Part shown: positions 55,561-64,000 of the stretch, in pieces | Layout of the letters: every line of letters begins with the position of its first letter | How positions within the stretch are numbered: the stretch's first letter is position 1 | Source of the DNA: Christiangramia portivictoriae DSM 23547 | GTDB lineage: Bacteria; Bacteroidota; Bacteroidia; Flavobacteriales; Flavobacteriaceae | Assembly (NCBI RefSeq): GCF_000423045.1 | Contig: NZ_AUHF01000001.1 | Coordinates: 372,001-436,000 of the forward strand | Reading direction: 5' to 3' | DNA length: 64,000 bases | The notes under the pieces: model-generated | Told to the model about the DNA's origin: nothing | The model's input: only the letters and a program-made list of their open reading frames with translations | The model's database searches: none | Program-made: the position numbers and the translations under genes

Positions 55561-55977
55561 ATGCGAACAACCATCATATTAAAAACAGCTTCAAATTACC
55601 TTTTACCGGTATTGTTGGTGTTTTCAGTATTTATACTTCTCCGCGGGCATTACCTGCCAGGAGGAGGTTTTGTAGGCGGTTTGATCGCATCAATCGCATT
55701 CATCCTGCACTCTTTTGCCAACGGACTCGAAAAAACGAAGGAGCTTTTGATCGTGCATCCGGGCTTTTTGCTGCCGGTTGGACTTGCCATCTCTTTTATG
55801 GCCGGGCTTGCTCCAGTGATCTTTTTTGACATGCCTTTTATGACCGGACTCTGGTCTCACGACACTGTTGCCATTCTTGGTAGCGTGGGTTCTGCATTGT
55901 TTTTTGACATTGGCGTTTACCTGGTGGTGAATGGTGTAACTCTTACAATCATTTTTACAATTTCTGAATCAGCCTGA
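55561..55977 (+). CDS. mrpB: Na+/H+ antiporter subunit B (MrpB/MnhB)
   Basis: 138 aa, four membrane segments. MnhB signature [22 protein letters not shown] is at ~28-48 (given partly: [11 protein letters not shown]). One base after the mrpA stop. Structural subunit of the seven-part complex. Confidence 0.93.
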   Translation: MRTTIILKTASNYLLPVLLVFSVFILLRGHYLPGGGFVGGLIASIAFILHSFANGLEKTKELLIVHPGFLLPVGLAISFMAGLAPVIFFDMPFMTGLWSHDTVAILGSVGSALFFDIGVYLVVNGVTLTIIFTISESA

Positions 55978-55978
55978 T

Positions 55979-56332
55979 ATGGAGATACTTTTAGCATTAA
56001 TGGTAGGTATTCTGTATGGAACTGGTATTTATATGATGCTTCGCCGAAGTATGGTGAAATTGATCATTGGGATCATACTGTTAGGGAACGGTGCGAACCT
56101 GCTGATTTTCCTGTTGGGTAGAATTACCAAAGGGGCACCACCAATTATTCCCGGGGATTCCAAGGTTTTTCTGGAAGCCTTTGCCGATCCTGTGCCACAG
56201 GCATTGATCCTTACCGCCATCGTAATTAGTTTTGGACTGCAATCTTTTGCCATCGTTCTGGTTAAAAGAGCGCATACCGTAGTGAGAACTGATGACCTGG
56301 ATGAAATGAACGCAACCGACGAAGATTCATGA
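55979..56332 (+). CDS. mrpC: Na+/H+ antiporter subunit C (MrpC/MnhC)
   Basis: 117 aa, three membrane segments, NuoK-like: [29 protein letters not shown] and the conserved [16 protein letters not shown] (~70-85; Glu/Asp and Gln/Ala pattern of NuoK). The stop overlaps mrpD by 4 nt (ATGA). Confidence 0.94.
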   Translation: MEILLALMVGILYGTGIYMMLRRSMVKLIIGIILLGNGANLLIFLLGRITKGAPPIIPGDSKVFLEAFADPVPQALILTAIVISFGLQSFAIVLVKRAHTVVRTDDLDEMNATDEDS

Positions 56333-57843
56333 CACAGCATTTAATATTATACCCGCTTTTCCTTCAAATGGCCATCAGTATTATCCTGATGTTTGGCTGG
56401 TCAAGGATACGTTTTCAGAAGATTTTCAGCATCTTCGGGAGTACGCTAAGCGTCATTCTCGCGGTCGTGCTATTTAGCTATATATGGCAGAATGGAACGC
56501 AAACCATTCAGGCCGGTAACTGGGAAGCTCCTTTTGGGATCACCTTTGTTGCAGATTCGCTGGCAGCTACATTAGTATTATTAACGGCAATTTCAGGACT
56601 TGCTGTCTCCATATTTTCTGCAGGTTCAGTATTAAGAGACCGGCTTCGGTTCGGTTATTTTCCTATATTTCATTTCCTGCTACTGGGATTGAACGGGGCT
56701 TTTTTAACAGGTGATATTTTCAACCTCTACGTGTGGTTCGAGATCATCATTATCAGCTCATTCGTACTTATTACTATTGGTGGAGAGAAAGCCCAGCTGG
56801 AGGGCGCAGTGAAATATTTTACTCTGAATATTCTTGCTTCTATGATCTTCCTTACTGCGATTGCGGTACTTTATGGAATCACAGGAAGTTTGAATATGGC
56901 AGATCTTGCAGGACAGGTTGCTGCAGTGGAGAACCGCGGACTCGTGCAAATCACAGCCGTATTGTTCTTGATTGGTTTCGGGATCAAAGCTGGAGTGTTT
57001 CCATTATATTTCTGGCTACCGGCTTCGTATCACACACCTCCATTTGCCGTTTCAGCTATTTTTGGAGGATTATTGACCAAAGTAGGAGTCTACGCCTTGA
57101 TCAGGGTTTTTACGCTTATTTTCGTTAATGACGCGTTCCTAAACAATATTATCATGGTCATTGCCATTCTAACCCTCGTAAGCGGTGGAATTGGAGCGTT
57201 GGTACAGAATAATATGAGAAAGGTGTTTTCATATCTTATCATCTGTCATATTGGTTATATGATCGCTGGGATAGGGATGTTTACAGAAATTGCTATTGCC
57301 GGAGCCATCTTTTATCTCATTCATGATATTATTGTAAAAACCAATCTTTTTATGGTGAGCGGTGTGGTATACAGGATCACTGGAACTAACAGTATGCGCG
57401 ATCTTGGAGGCATCTACGCCAAATATCCTAAGATTAGTTTACTGCTCTTCATCCCATTATTCTCTTTAGTTGGTATCCCGCCCTTATCTGGTTTCTGGCC
57501 TAAGATCAATTTGATCAAAGCCGGATTCTTCGGAGAAAATTATATTACGGTAGCGGCAATCATTTTCGCAAGTTTTATCACCCTGGTGATCATCGCGAAA
57601 ATGTGGGCTGAAGTATTCTGGAAAGACGGGAAGGTAATGCCTGAAAGAAAGTATTTTGGTTATTTTCATAAAATGACCAATCTTAAACGCTCGCAATTTA
57701 TTGTGCCGGTAGCGATGCTTAGTATTGTATCTTTGTATATTGGTTTTGGAGCAGAGCATATTCAGGAACTATCGGCGAGAATTGCTGATGAACTGGTGAA
57801 CAGTGAAGGATATATTGAAGCGGTTTTAAAGCAGAAGAATTAA
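56329..57843 (+). CDS. mrpD: Na+/H+ antiporter subunit D (MrpD/MnhD)
   Basis: 504 aa, about 14 membrane segments. NuoN/NuoM-like antiporter module: [18 protein letters not shown] (~134-151), [22 protein letters not shown] (~216-237) with its transport Lys, and [14 protein letters not shown] (~330-345). With MrpA it forms the ion-translocating pair of the complex. ATGA overlap with mrpC. Confidence 0.95.
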   Translation: MTQHLILYPLFLQMAISIILMFGWSRIRFQKIFSIFGSTLSVILAVVLFSYIWQNGTQTIQAGNWEAPFGITFVADSLAATLVLLTAISGLAVSIFSAGSVLRDRLRFGYFPIFHFLLLGLNGAFLTGDIFNLYVWFEIIIISSFVLITIGGEKAQLEGAVKYFTLNILASMIFLTAIAVLYGITGSLNMADLAGQVAAVENRGLVQITAVLFLIGFGIKAGVFPLYFWLPASYHTPPFAVSAIFGGLLTKVGVYALIRVFTLIFVNDAFLNNIIMVIAILTLVSGGIGALVQNNMRKVFSYLIICHIGYMIAGIGMFTEIAIAGAIFYLIHDIIVKTNLFMVSGVVYRITGTNSMRDLGGIYAKYPKISLLLFIPLFSLVGIPPLSGFWPKINLIKAGFFGENYITVAAIIFASFITLVIIAKMWAEVFWKDGKVMPERKYFGYFHKMTNLKRSQFIVPVAMLSIVSLYIGFGAEHIQELSARIADELVNSEGYIEAVLKQKN

Positions 57844-57847
57844 GAAA

Positions 57848-58324
57848 ATGAAGAATAAATTTCTTTCAAACATATTACTAACATTCGTATGGGTTGCTCT
57901 TACGGGTGATTTTTCTTTCGAGAACTATTTGTTTGGATTCTTTCTGAATTTTCATATTCTATGGTTGATCACCGTGGGAAGAAAACGAACCCGTTATTTC
58001 CTAATTGTTCCTAAGATCATCTTGTTATTGCTGAATTTTCTTTATGAACTGGTTAAGGCCAATATCGAGGTAGCTTATGAAGTGATTACACCTCGACTTA
58101 ATGTCACCCCGGGAATCATCATGGTGCCTCTGGATGTAAAATCTGATATTGGAATTACCGTGCTTGCGAATATGATCTCGTTGACACCGGGAACTTTAAG
58201 TATTGATGTATCTAATGATAAGAAAGTTCTTTTTGTGCATGCGATGTACCTGAAGGACAGAGAGAAATTCATTCGCGGGATCAAGGATGGATTTGAACGT
58301 AGAATTTTGGAAGTGCTGTCATGA
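57848..58324 (+). CDS. mrpE: Na+/H+ antiporter subunit E (MrpE/MnhE)
   Basis: 158 aa. Two or three N-terminal membrane segments then a soluble domain: LYELVKANIEVAYEVITPRL and the MISLTPGTLSIDV motif (~100-115) that is diagnostic of MnhE. Its stop overlaps mrpF by 4 nt. Confidence 0.93.
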   Translation: MKNKFLSNILLTFVWVALTGDFSFENYLFGFFLNFHILWLITVGRKRTRYFLIVPKIILLLLNFLYELVKANIEVAYEVITPRLNVTPGIIMVPLDVKSDIGITVLANMISLTPGTLSIDVSNDKKVLFVHAMYLKDREKFIRGIKDGFERRILEVLS

Positions 58325-58593
58325 CGTTAGTTGAATATTTACATTATATCATTTTACCCGTGCTGGTGATCTCTGCAGTTTTAATTCTCTGGAGATTTAT
58401 ACAGGGTCCCAGCATCGCAGATAAGATCGTTTCACTGGACCTGCTAATTACTACCGGTATTGGGATCATTGCGATATACAGTATAATTTACAGTCAGTCA
58501 ACTTTAATGGATACTGCACTTATCCTGGCATTGATTGCTTTTTTAAGTACCGTAGCACTTTCATATTATCTCGAAAAACGTAAAAGGAAATGA
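58321..58593 (+). CDS. mrpF: Na+/H+ antiporter subunit F (MrpF/MnhF)
   Basis: 90 aa, three membrane segments. IQGPSIADKIVSLDLLITTGIG (~28-48) carries the conserved DR/DK-xxxxD pattern of MnhF. ATGA overlaps on both sides. Confidence 0.92.
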   Translation: MTLVEYLHYIILPVLVISAVLILWRFIQGPSIADKIVSLDLLITTGIGIIAIYSIIYSQSTLMDTALILALIAFLSTVALSYYLEKRKRK

Positions 58594-59000
58594 TCGATAT
58601 CATTATAGCCGCCATAGCGACCTTAGGAGCCCTTTTCGTTCTTTTAGCAGCGATTGGGATTGTGCGTATGCCAGATACCTACCTACGTATTTCTGTAACG
58701 ACCAAAGCGGCCACGCTAGGTGTAGGCTTATTGTTGCTTAGCTCCACTATATTTTTTAGCAATGCCGATGTGACTTCTCAGGCATTTGTGATCATTTTGT
58801 TTCTGTTCCTTACTGCACCTGTAAGTGCACACCTTATAGGAAGGGCTTCATATTTTATAGGAGTGAAACTCTGGGACAAATCGGTAATGGATGAACTGCA
58901 GGGTAAATACCAGAAGAATACCCATATCCTGAAAAGCAAGGTGGACGATACTCCTGAAGATAACGTGGATCACAGTAAAATGGATGACGCTGATAAATAA
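58590..59000 (+). CDS. mrpG: Na+/H+ antiporter subunit G (MrpG/MnhG)
   Basis: 136 aa, three membrane segments. IGIVRMPDTYLRISVTTKAATLGVGLLLL is the MnhG signature (~22-50), and TAPVSAHLIGRASYF follows. The charged ~40-residue tail is not conserved. Completes a full A-G set, so the operon should encode a working Mrp antiporter, useful for Na+ export and pH homeostasis in a marine bacterium (inference). Confidence 0.93.
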   Translation: MIDIIIAAIATLGALFVLLAAIGIVRMPDTYLRISVTTKAATLGVGLLLLSSTIFFSNADVTSQAFVIILFLFLTAPVSAHLIGRASYFIGVKLWDKSVMDELQGKYQKNTHILKSKVDDTPEDNVDHSKMDDADK

Positions 59001-59007
59001 TTAGCGG

Positions 59008-59446
59008 TTAATCTTTTTTCTCCTCGTCCTGTTTATTCTTTCTGATCATTTCGTGTTCAAGTAGCCAAAACCGAGGTTGATAATTAAAATAAGTCCGCTT
59101 ATAATATCTAGTTCTGTATACATTCCAAAACCAGCAGGACATACGGTAGCAGCACTACACCAAACTGCAGCTGCGGTGGTAAGACCTTGGATCTTCTACT
59201 TCTTTTCCAGAATCGTTCCTGCGCCAATAAACCCAATCCCTACAACAATCTGCCCTAGGACCCGGTAATATCAACAGACTCTTCGTTCTGAAATCTTAGA
59301 GCCATTCATATAAAGATCGCAGAACCAAAAGCATCCAGTGCATTCGTTTTTAATCTCGCGCCTTTACCCTGTGTTTCCGGTTCATATCCAATTACCAGTG
59401 CGGCAATTGTCGCAAGTACTACTTTAAGAGCAAATAGTTCCCAGTT
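59008..59446 (-). pseudogene. Decayed MgtC/SapB-family gene (four lesions)
   Basis: Translating the minus strand and allowing for breaks gives a recognisable MgtC: NWELFALKVVLATIAALVIGY, then FGSAIFI TGA (59306-59308), MALRFQNEESVDIT, a one-base deletion near 59263, VLGQIVVGIGFIGAGTIL, TAG (59196-59198), KIQGLTTAAAVWCSAA, ... ISGLILIINLGFGYL, a further one-base frame change near 59060, and LEHEMIRKNKQDEEKKD with TAA at 59008-59010. The conserved G(x)ERE becomes YEPE, and no start codon is in frame at the left end. The gene ends 8 nt after mrpG on the opposite strand. MgtC is a Mg2+-limitation protein. This accounts for the otherwise empty 480-nt gap. Confidence 0.78.
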
Positions 59447-59469
59447 TATATTTTATAAATTTCATTGCT

Positions 59470-59477
59470 TAAGTTTG
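59470..59477 (+). promoter_or_regulatory. bioF -7 box
   Basis: TAAGTTTG, perfect TAnnTTTG, four bases before the bioF ATG (59482), with TTTA at 59445-59448 as -33. No BirA-type palindrome (TTGTAAACC family) was seen in the 100 bases upstream. Confidence 0.5.
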
Positions 59478-59481
59478 CTAT

Positions 59482-60639
59482 ATGCATAAGCTACCCTTAA
59501 AATTAGAGCAAAGACTTGAAAAAAGAAAACTTGATAATTTTTTTCGAAGTCTTCCTTCTGAAATGGAAGGTATAGATTTTTTTTCCAACGACTATTTGGG
59601 GTTTTCTTCTTCGGAAGTTATTAGAGGTAGGGTTTCGGAGATACTGGCTGGATATGATTTTAAAAATGGAGCTACCGGTTCCAGGCTTCTCTCTGGCAAT
59701 CATGCATTATTCAGTAAAGCTGAAAAAGTGATCGCTCAATTTCACCAAGCTGATTCTGCTTTGATATTCAACTCTGGATATGATGCCAATCTGGGATTTT
59801 TTTCAGCAGTGCCGCAAAAGGGTGATGTGATATTATACGATGAATTGAGTCATGCTTCTATCCGTGATGGTCTGAGGATGAGCCTGGCCAGGTCTTATAA
59901 GTTTGCTCATAACAATCTGGCGGAACTTGAATCTAAACTCAGCAGGTTCAGCGCAACCTCTAATGATTCGCAGATATATATCGTTACAGAATCTGTATTT
60001 TCCATGGATGGTGATAGGCCTGATCTTTTGCGCATAGCAGATCTTGCACGGCGCTTTAATGCTTTATTGATTATCGACGAGGCTCATGCGACCGGTGTTT
60101 TTGGTGAATCTGGTGTTGGGTTGATTCAGGAGCTTGGCCTTGAAAAAAGCGTATTCGCCAGGATTCAGACCTTTGGCAAGGCAATGGGTAGCCATGGTGC
60201 GGCTATTCTGGGCAGTGCTCAATTAAGAGATTACCTGATCAATTTTGCAAGGAGCTTTATATATACCACTGCACTTCCTCCACATGCCGTCGCTACTTTA
60301 CTGGCAGCATATGAAAACCTTCAGGCTGATGCTCTAATTACAGCAAAGCTTCGTGAAAATATCAGATTTTTTAAAGCTGAGCTGGACAGGAATGCGCTTA
60401 CCAAAAGATTTATAAATAGTGATTCTACCATCCAGAGCTGTATCGTGACAGGGAATGATCGAGTGAAAACAATCGCTGCAAAGCTACTGGAAAATGGTTT
60501 CGTGGTAAAACCCATATTATCACCTACGGTTCCTCTGGGACAGGAAAGATTAAGATTTTGTCTGCATGCCTATAATTCGAAGCAGGAAATTTCGGAGGTC
60601 TTGGAAAGGCTGGCTAACTTTGTACAAAAATTGGATTAA
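59482..60639 (+). CDS. bioF: 8-amino-7-oxononanoate synthase
   Basis: 385 aa. Condenses pimeloyl-ACP/CoA with alanine (PLP enzyme), committing to the biotin ring carbons. Motifs: NDYLGF (~31-36), HASIRDGLRMS, DEAHATGVFGESG (~200), and the PLP Lys233 in QTFGKAMGSHGAA. Length and Lys position agree with E. coli BioF (Lys236). Its stop overlaps the bioD start by one base (TAATG). Confidence 0.96.
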   Translation: MHKLPLKLEQRLEKRKLDNFFRSLPSEMEGIDFFSNDYLGFSSSEVIRGRVSEILAGYDFKNGATGSRLLSGNHALFSKAEKVIAQFHQADSALIFNSGYDANLGFFSAVPQKGDVILYDELSHASIRDGLRMSLARSYKFAHNNLAELESKLSRFSATSNDSQIYIVTESVFSMDGDRPDLLRIADLARRFNALLIIDEAHATGVFGESGVGLIQELGLEKSVFARIQTFGKAMGSHGAAILGSAQLRDYLINFARSFIYTTALPPHAVATLLAAYENLQADALITAKLRENIRFFKAELDRNALTKRFINSDSTIQSCIVTGNDRVKTIAAKLLENGFVVKPILSPTVPLGQERLRFCLHAYNSKQEISEVLERLANFVQKLD

Positions 60640-61262
60640 TGCCTGCTCATTATTTTATTACCGGAATTAGTACAGATGTTGGAAAAAGCATCGCAGCCGC
60701 CATCATCACTGAAGCATTGGAAGCCGATTACTGGAAGCCTGTACAGGCTGGTGACCTCGATAATTCAGACACTCATAAAGTTGAGCGTTTGATTAGCAAT
60801 CCCAGCACGACTTTTCATAATAATAGCTATGCTTTGAATAGTCCTATGAGTCCGCATGCTGCTGCGGAGATTGATTCAGTAAAAATTGATTTGAAGAAGA
60901 TCAAAAGACCTGAAACCAATCGAGATCTCATTATTGAAGGTGCAGGTGGATTACTGGTGCCTTTAAATGATAAAAGCACCATCCTGGACCTAATTGAGAA
61001 AGATGACTGTGTCATTCTGGTTTCCAGGCATTATCTTGGAAGCATCAATCACACGCTGTTGAGTATTGAAGCGCTTAAATCACGTGGGATTAATAATATT
61101 AAGATCATCTTTAGCGGTGATGAGCACAAAAGTACGGAACAGGCGATCCGGGAGCATGGTGGTATTGAAGTACTGGGAAGAATAGAACAGGAGCCATATT
61201 TTGATAAGAATGTAGTACTGGAATATGCTGAAAAATGGAGGGAGAAGCTATGCAAAAAGTAA
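60639..61262 (+). CDS. bioD: ATP-dependent dethiobiotin synthetase
   Basis: 207 aa. Closes the ureido ring of dethiobiotin using CO2 and ATP. P-loop GISTDVGKS at 9-17 (Lys16). The catalytic-region motif YWKPVQAGDLDNSDT (~31-45) and EGAGGLLVPL (~103-112) are both typical. One-base overlap with bioF and 13-nt overlap with bioA. Confidence 0.95.
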   Translation: MPAHYFITGISTDVGKSIAAAIITEALEADYWKPVQAGDLDNSDTHKVERLISNPSTTFHNNSYALNSPMSPHAAAEIDSVKIDLKKIKRPETNRDLIIEGAGGLLVPLNDKSTILDLIEKDDCVILVSRHYLGSINHTLLSIEALKSRGINNIKIIFSGDEHKSTEQAIREHGGIEVLGRIEQEPYFDKNVVLEYAEKWREKLCKK

Positions 61263-62542
61263 CGAATACATCAAACCTTAGACAAAGGGACGGCAAACAT
61301 TTATGGCATCCGCTCACGCAGCATAAGGTATCTTCAGAAATGCTGCCTATCACCAAGGCAAGCGGCGTGATACTTACAGACGATGAAGGCCGGGAGTATA
61401 TTGACGGAATCTCTTCCTGGTACACTGCGGTTTATGGACATTGCAACCCGCACATCACTGGAAAGGTTGCTGCGCAGATGCAGCAACTGGATCAGGTGGT
61501 TTTCAGCGGATTCACACACGAGCCGGCCATAGAGCTATCTGAAGCTTTGATAAAAATATTACCTGAAGGGCAGCAAAAACTGTTTTTCAATGATAATGGC
61601 TCCACAGCGACCGAGATCGGGATCAAAATGGCACTGCAGTATCATCATAACCTCGGGAATGATCGAAAAGTAATGCTCGCTTTTGAAAATGGATTCCATG
61701 GTGATACTTTCGGAGCAATGTCGGTTTCCGGATTATCTGTTTACAACGGAGCTTTTGAAGATCATTTTATACGTGTAGAACGTATTCCGGTTCCAGATGG
61801 CACCAACAACAAGGCAATTCTCGATCAATTAGAAACTCTACTTAGCAAGGGAAATATTGCTGGATTCATTTATGAGCCTCTAATTCAGGGTGCAGCAGCA
61901 ATGAAATTTCACGATGCAGAAGGATTGAATGCCATATTAAAACTCTGCCGGCAACGTGAAGTCCTCCTGGTGGCAGATGAGGTTATGACAGGTTTTGGTA
62001 AAACCGGGACTTATTTTGCTTCAGATCATATTGCTGAAAAGCCAGACGTAATCTGTATGTCTAAAGCTCTAACTGCAGGCCTGCTGCCAATGGGATTAAC
62101 CTCGTGTAGTCAGAAAGTTTACGATGCTTTCTATTCAGATGAAATTGCGAAAGGTCTTTTTCACGGCCATACCTATACGGCGAATCCACTTGCGTGCGCA
62201 GCGGCCCTGGCAGGTATAGAATTACTGACTTCCGAAGAAATTCAGCAGAACATTCATAGGATTTCAGAAAGTAACAAGAAGTTCATTCTTGAATTGAAGC
62301 AGAACCAACAAGTTCTCAACCCTCGCTCCATGGGAGTGATCCTCGCTTTTGAGCTTGATGTGAAAATGGAGCGTTACGGGAATCAGCGCAATAAGCTTTT
62401 CAGCTTTTTTATGGACAGGAGATTATTTTTACGTCCGCTTGGAAATACCATCTACATCGTTCCGCCTTATATTACTTCTGAAGCTCAGATGAGCGATATC
62501 TACCAGTTGCTTCAGGAATGTATCGATCAATTTCAGGCGTAA
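61250..62542 (+). CDS. bioA: Adenosylmethionine-8-amino-7-oxononanoate aminotransferase
   Basis: 430 aa. Uses SAM as amino donor to make DAPA; PLP fold-type I. Lys272 in CMSKALTAGLLPMG is the PLP-binding Lys (E. coli Lys274). WHPLTQHK, ISSWYTAVYGHCNP and HGHTYTANPLAC agree with BioA. The ATG at 61250 is preceded by GGAGGGAGAAG, a strong Shine-Dalgarno that lies inside the bioD end; an in-frame ATG at 61235 has none. Confidence 0.95.
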   Translation: MQKVTNTSNLRQRDGKHLWHPLTQHKVSSEMLPITKASGVILTDDEGREYIDGISSWYTAVYGHCNPHITGKVAAQMQQLDQVVFSGFTHEPAIELSEALIKILPEGQQKLFFNDNGSTATEIGIKMALQYHHNLGNDRKVMLAFENGFHGDTFGAMSVSGLSVYNGAFEDHFIRVERIPVPDGTNNKAILDQLETLLSKGNIAGFIYEPLIQGAAAMKFHDAEGLNAILKLCRQREVLLVADEVMTGFGKTGTYFASDHIAEKPDVICMSKALTAGLLPMGLTSCSQKVYDAFYSDEIAKGLFHGHTYTANPLACAAALAGIELLTSEEIQQNIHRISESNKKFILELKQNQQVLNPRSMGVILAFELDVKMERYGNQRNKLFSFFMDRRLFLRPLGNTIYIVPPYITSEAQMSDIYQLLQECIDQFQA

Positions 62543-62581
62543 ATTAACGCTTGATGAACTGTCCAAAAGAACTATCCATAG

Positions 62582-62589
62582 TATTTTTG
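62582..62589 (+). promoter_or_regulatory. Possible own promoter (-7 box) for the ketoacyl-synthase-like gene
   Basis: TATTTTTG, perfect TAnnTTTG, in the 63-nt gap after bioA; leader to the TTG start would be ~10 nt. No clear -33. Confidence 0.4.
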
Positions 62590-62605
62590 ACATAAAAATA
62601 AGTCC

Positions 62606-63757
62606 TTGAAAAATCCTATTTCCATAGACGCGATCGCCAGTGTTTCTCCCTTGGGAAGCGCTGCGGAAGAGATCTGGAACAACTACCTTCAAAACTCCCA
62701 CCATTTTAGTAGAATAACTGCGGCTGAAGGATCCTGGTGGGCTGGAAAATTACCGGAGCAACTGGACAGGCAGCTAGCAGAGCTGCAGCAGGAAGATTCC
62801 AGGTACCGCCATCTGGACCGTTCGGTTCTAATGGCTATCCTTACCGGCCGAAAACTTAAAGAACAAACCGGTTACACTAATAGTAATTCTGGGTTGAACA
62901 TTGGAAGCAGCCGCGGTGCAACAGAACTTTTTGAAAAATATCACAAGGAATTCACAGAGACCGGAAAGGCCTCTACCTATAGTTCACCAACCACCACTTT
63001 AGGGAATATTAGCTCCTGGACCGCACAGGATCTGCAACTGGAAGGCCCCGAATTCTCCCATAGTATTACCTGTTCTACAGGAATGCATTCCATTCTGAAT
63101 GCGATCGCCTGGCTGGAAAGCGGCATGCGCGATCATTTCATTGCCGGTGGCAGCGAAGCACCACTTACAGGTTTTACGCTGGCACAAATGGAAGCTATGA
63201 AGATCTATGCGCAAAATAATGATGAATATCCATGTAAATCGCTGGATATGGAAAAGGAAAAGAATAGCATGATACTAAGTGAAGCGGCGGGATTGGTGTC
63301 TTTGAGTAAAAACACTTCAGTAAGTTCACAGGCTGTTATTCACGGGATTGGTTACGCCAATGAAGAATTAAAGCACGGTGCATCCCTATCCCGGGAAGGT
63401 TTCTGTCTTCAGAAGAGCATGAAAATGGCAATAAAAGATACTTCTGAAGAGATTGATGGGATCGTGATGCATGCTCCCGGAACCATTGGCGGGGATGTGG
63501 CTGAAGTAAATGCGGTAAAACATGTCTTTGGTGAGAACCATCCTGCCATTACCTCTAACAAATGGAAAACCGGGCATAGCTTTGCAACATCAGGAATTCT
63601 GAATATTCAAATGGCGGTCTTGATGCTTCAGCATCAGGAATTTATAACTGTGCCTTTTTCAAGATTTCAGAAAAAACCCACGCAATTAAAAAACATTCTG
63701 GTAAACTCTGTTGGTTTTGGCGGCAATGCGGTTTCCCTGCTAATTTCTGCAAATTGA
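62606..63757 (+). CDS. Beta-ketoacyl synthase-like protein (KAS II/thiolase fold) in the biotin cluster
   Basis: 383 aa, thiolase-fold. Active-site triad intact: Cys156 in HSITCSTGMHS, His289 in MHAPGTIGGD (eight residues before the family Asp, as in FabF), and His324 in NKWKTGHSFATSG, with the FabF-like Lys319 five residues before it. It is therefore likely able to condense acyl groups, not just a chain-length factor. KAS II-like, not the KAS III type of BioZ. The start is TTG at 62606, as the next Met lies far inside the fold. Position between bioA and bioB suggests pimeloyl-chain supply. Confidence 0.78.
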   Translation: MKNPISIDAIASVSPLGSAAEEIWNNYLQNSHHFSRITAAEGSWWAGKLPEQLDRQLAELQQEDSRYRHLDRSVLMAILTGRKLKEQTGYTNSNSGLNIGSSRGATELFEKYHKEFTETGKASTYSSPTTTLGNISSWTAQDLQLEGPEFSHSITCSTGMHSILNAIAWLESGMRDHFIAGGSEAPLTGFTLAQMEAMKIYAQNNDEYPCKSLDMEKEKNSMILSEAAGLVSLSKNTSVSSQAVIHGIGYANEELKHGASLSREGFCLQKSMKMAIKDTSEEIDGIVMHAPGTIGGDVAEVNAVKHVFGENHPAITSNKWKTGHSFATSGILNIQMAVLMLQHQEFITVPFSRFQKKPTQLKNILVNSVGFGGNAVSLLISAN

Positions 63758-63819
63758 TCATTTTAGACTCACATTCATAAAACTTTTTGCAGCTTTACTC
63801 TTGAAAGCTTAGTTTTCTT

Positions 63820-63827
63820 TATTTTTG
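63820..63827 (+). promoter_or_regulatory. bioB -7 box
   Basis: TATTTTTG, perfect TAnnTTTG, with TTG at 63801-63803 as a possible -33 (spacing 16). The leader would be about 13 nt. Confidence 0.5.
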
Positions 63828-63844
63828 AATACAAATCGAATTAC

Positions 63845-64000
63845 ATGGCACTTAAACACGACTGGACGAAGGAAGAGATCCTCGATATATATAACAAACC
63901 ATTTATGGATCTGCTTTACGAAGCTGCGAGCGTTCATCGCGAGCATCATGATCCAAATACGGTACAGGTTTCAACCTTACTTTCTATAAAGACCGGTGGC
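63845..64000 (+). CDS. bioB: Biotin synthase, N-terminal part (3' end outside window)
   Basis: 52 codons are visible. [25 protein letters not shown] and [23 protein letters not shown] match the start of BioB just before its radical-SAM CxxxCxxC cluster, which lies beyond the end of the window. BioB inserts sulphur into dethiobiotin. It has a -7 box of its own, and a ~90-nt gap separates it from the ketoacyl-synthase-like gene. Confidence 0.92.
   Translation, partial: MALKHDWTKEEILDIYNKPFMDLLYEAASVHREHHDPNTVQVSTLLSIKTGG

Noticed and set aside
59077-59268. A 63-codon plus-strand open frame in the mrpG-bioF gap
   Set aside because: It is antisense to the MgtC pseudogene, whose minus-strand translation is clearly recognisable.
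59380-59481. BirA-type biotin operator before bioF
   Set aside because: I looked for a TTGTAAAC-type palindrome and found none near the start.

Overview
The window is chromosomal DNA of a marine-type member of the Flavobacteriaceae (Bacteroidota); the protein set looks most like the Gramella/Christiangramia group, although the genus is an inference. The support is: many start regions with the Bacteroidota -7 box TAnnTTTG, a type IX secretion (T9SS) C-terminal sorting domain, a DUF4270 lipoprotein, a bifunctional OlsF-type ornithine-lipid acyltransferase, an alpha2-type glycyl-tRNA synthetase, and atpD-atpC standing apart from other ATP synthase genes. Nearly all of it is dense core genome. 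I see no phage, insertion sequence, CRISPR array, tRNA or rRNA.

Layout. 1-5.8 kb: the end of prs, a convergent Ppx/GppA phosphatase, rplY, then pth-ribF-HTTM membrane protein. 5.8-13 kb (+): serS, a TPR protein, a DUF4286 protein, rsmA, mgtE, a 2-hydroxyacid dehydrogenase and a VOC protein. 13-18 kb (-): two tandem GNAT acetyltransferases, aspartate kinase, olsF and an NAD(P)-binding protein. 18-25 kb: fbp, a TerB-like protein, and the ligase-associated repair operon (MBL exonuclease, ATP-dependent ligase, Lhr-like helicase). 25-36.9 kb: an omega-amidase-like nitrilase, an Ig-like lipoprotein, comF, a coiled-coil protein, glyS, a large T9SS cargo protein, xth, an OmpA lipoprotein and tas. 36.9-42.8 kb (-): a six-gene run panC-panD-LPG synthase-like-esterase-radA-M23 peptidase. 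42.9-49.3 kb (+): a truncated glycogen-synthase-like protein, DUF4270, glmS, atpD and atpC. 49.3-53 kb (-): an M61 peptidase and a small HTH regulator behind three tandem DUF2975 membrane genes. 53.2-59 kb (+): a complete mrpABCDEFG sodium/proton antiporter operon. 59.0-59.45 kb (-): a decayed MgtC/SapB gene. 59.5-64 kb (+): the biotin cluster bioF-bioD-bioA, a ketoacyl-synthase-like gene, and the start of bioB.

The most unusual items are: (i) the DUF2975 x3 + HTH cluster, whose promoter -7 box sits exactly between perfect inverted half-sites and whose first gene carries an in-frame amber codon; (ii) a KAS II-like protein with an intact Cys-His-His triad inside the biotin cluster, a candidate for pimelate-chain supply; (iii) an MgtC pseudogene with four lesions; (iv) an alpha/beta-hydrolase with Asp where the nucleophile Ser should be; (v) terminators whose T-tract continues straight into the next gene's -7 box, and genes whose -7 box lies only 3-4 nt from the start codon (possible leaderless mRNAs); (vi) a nested stem-loop in the atpD leader. 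I did not find a clearly new multi-gene system. Items (i) and (ii) come closest.
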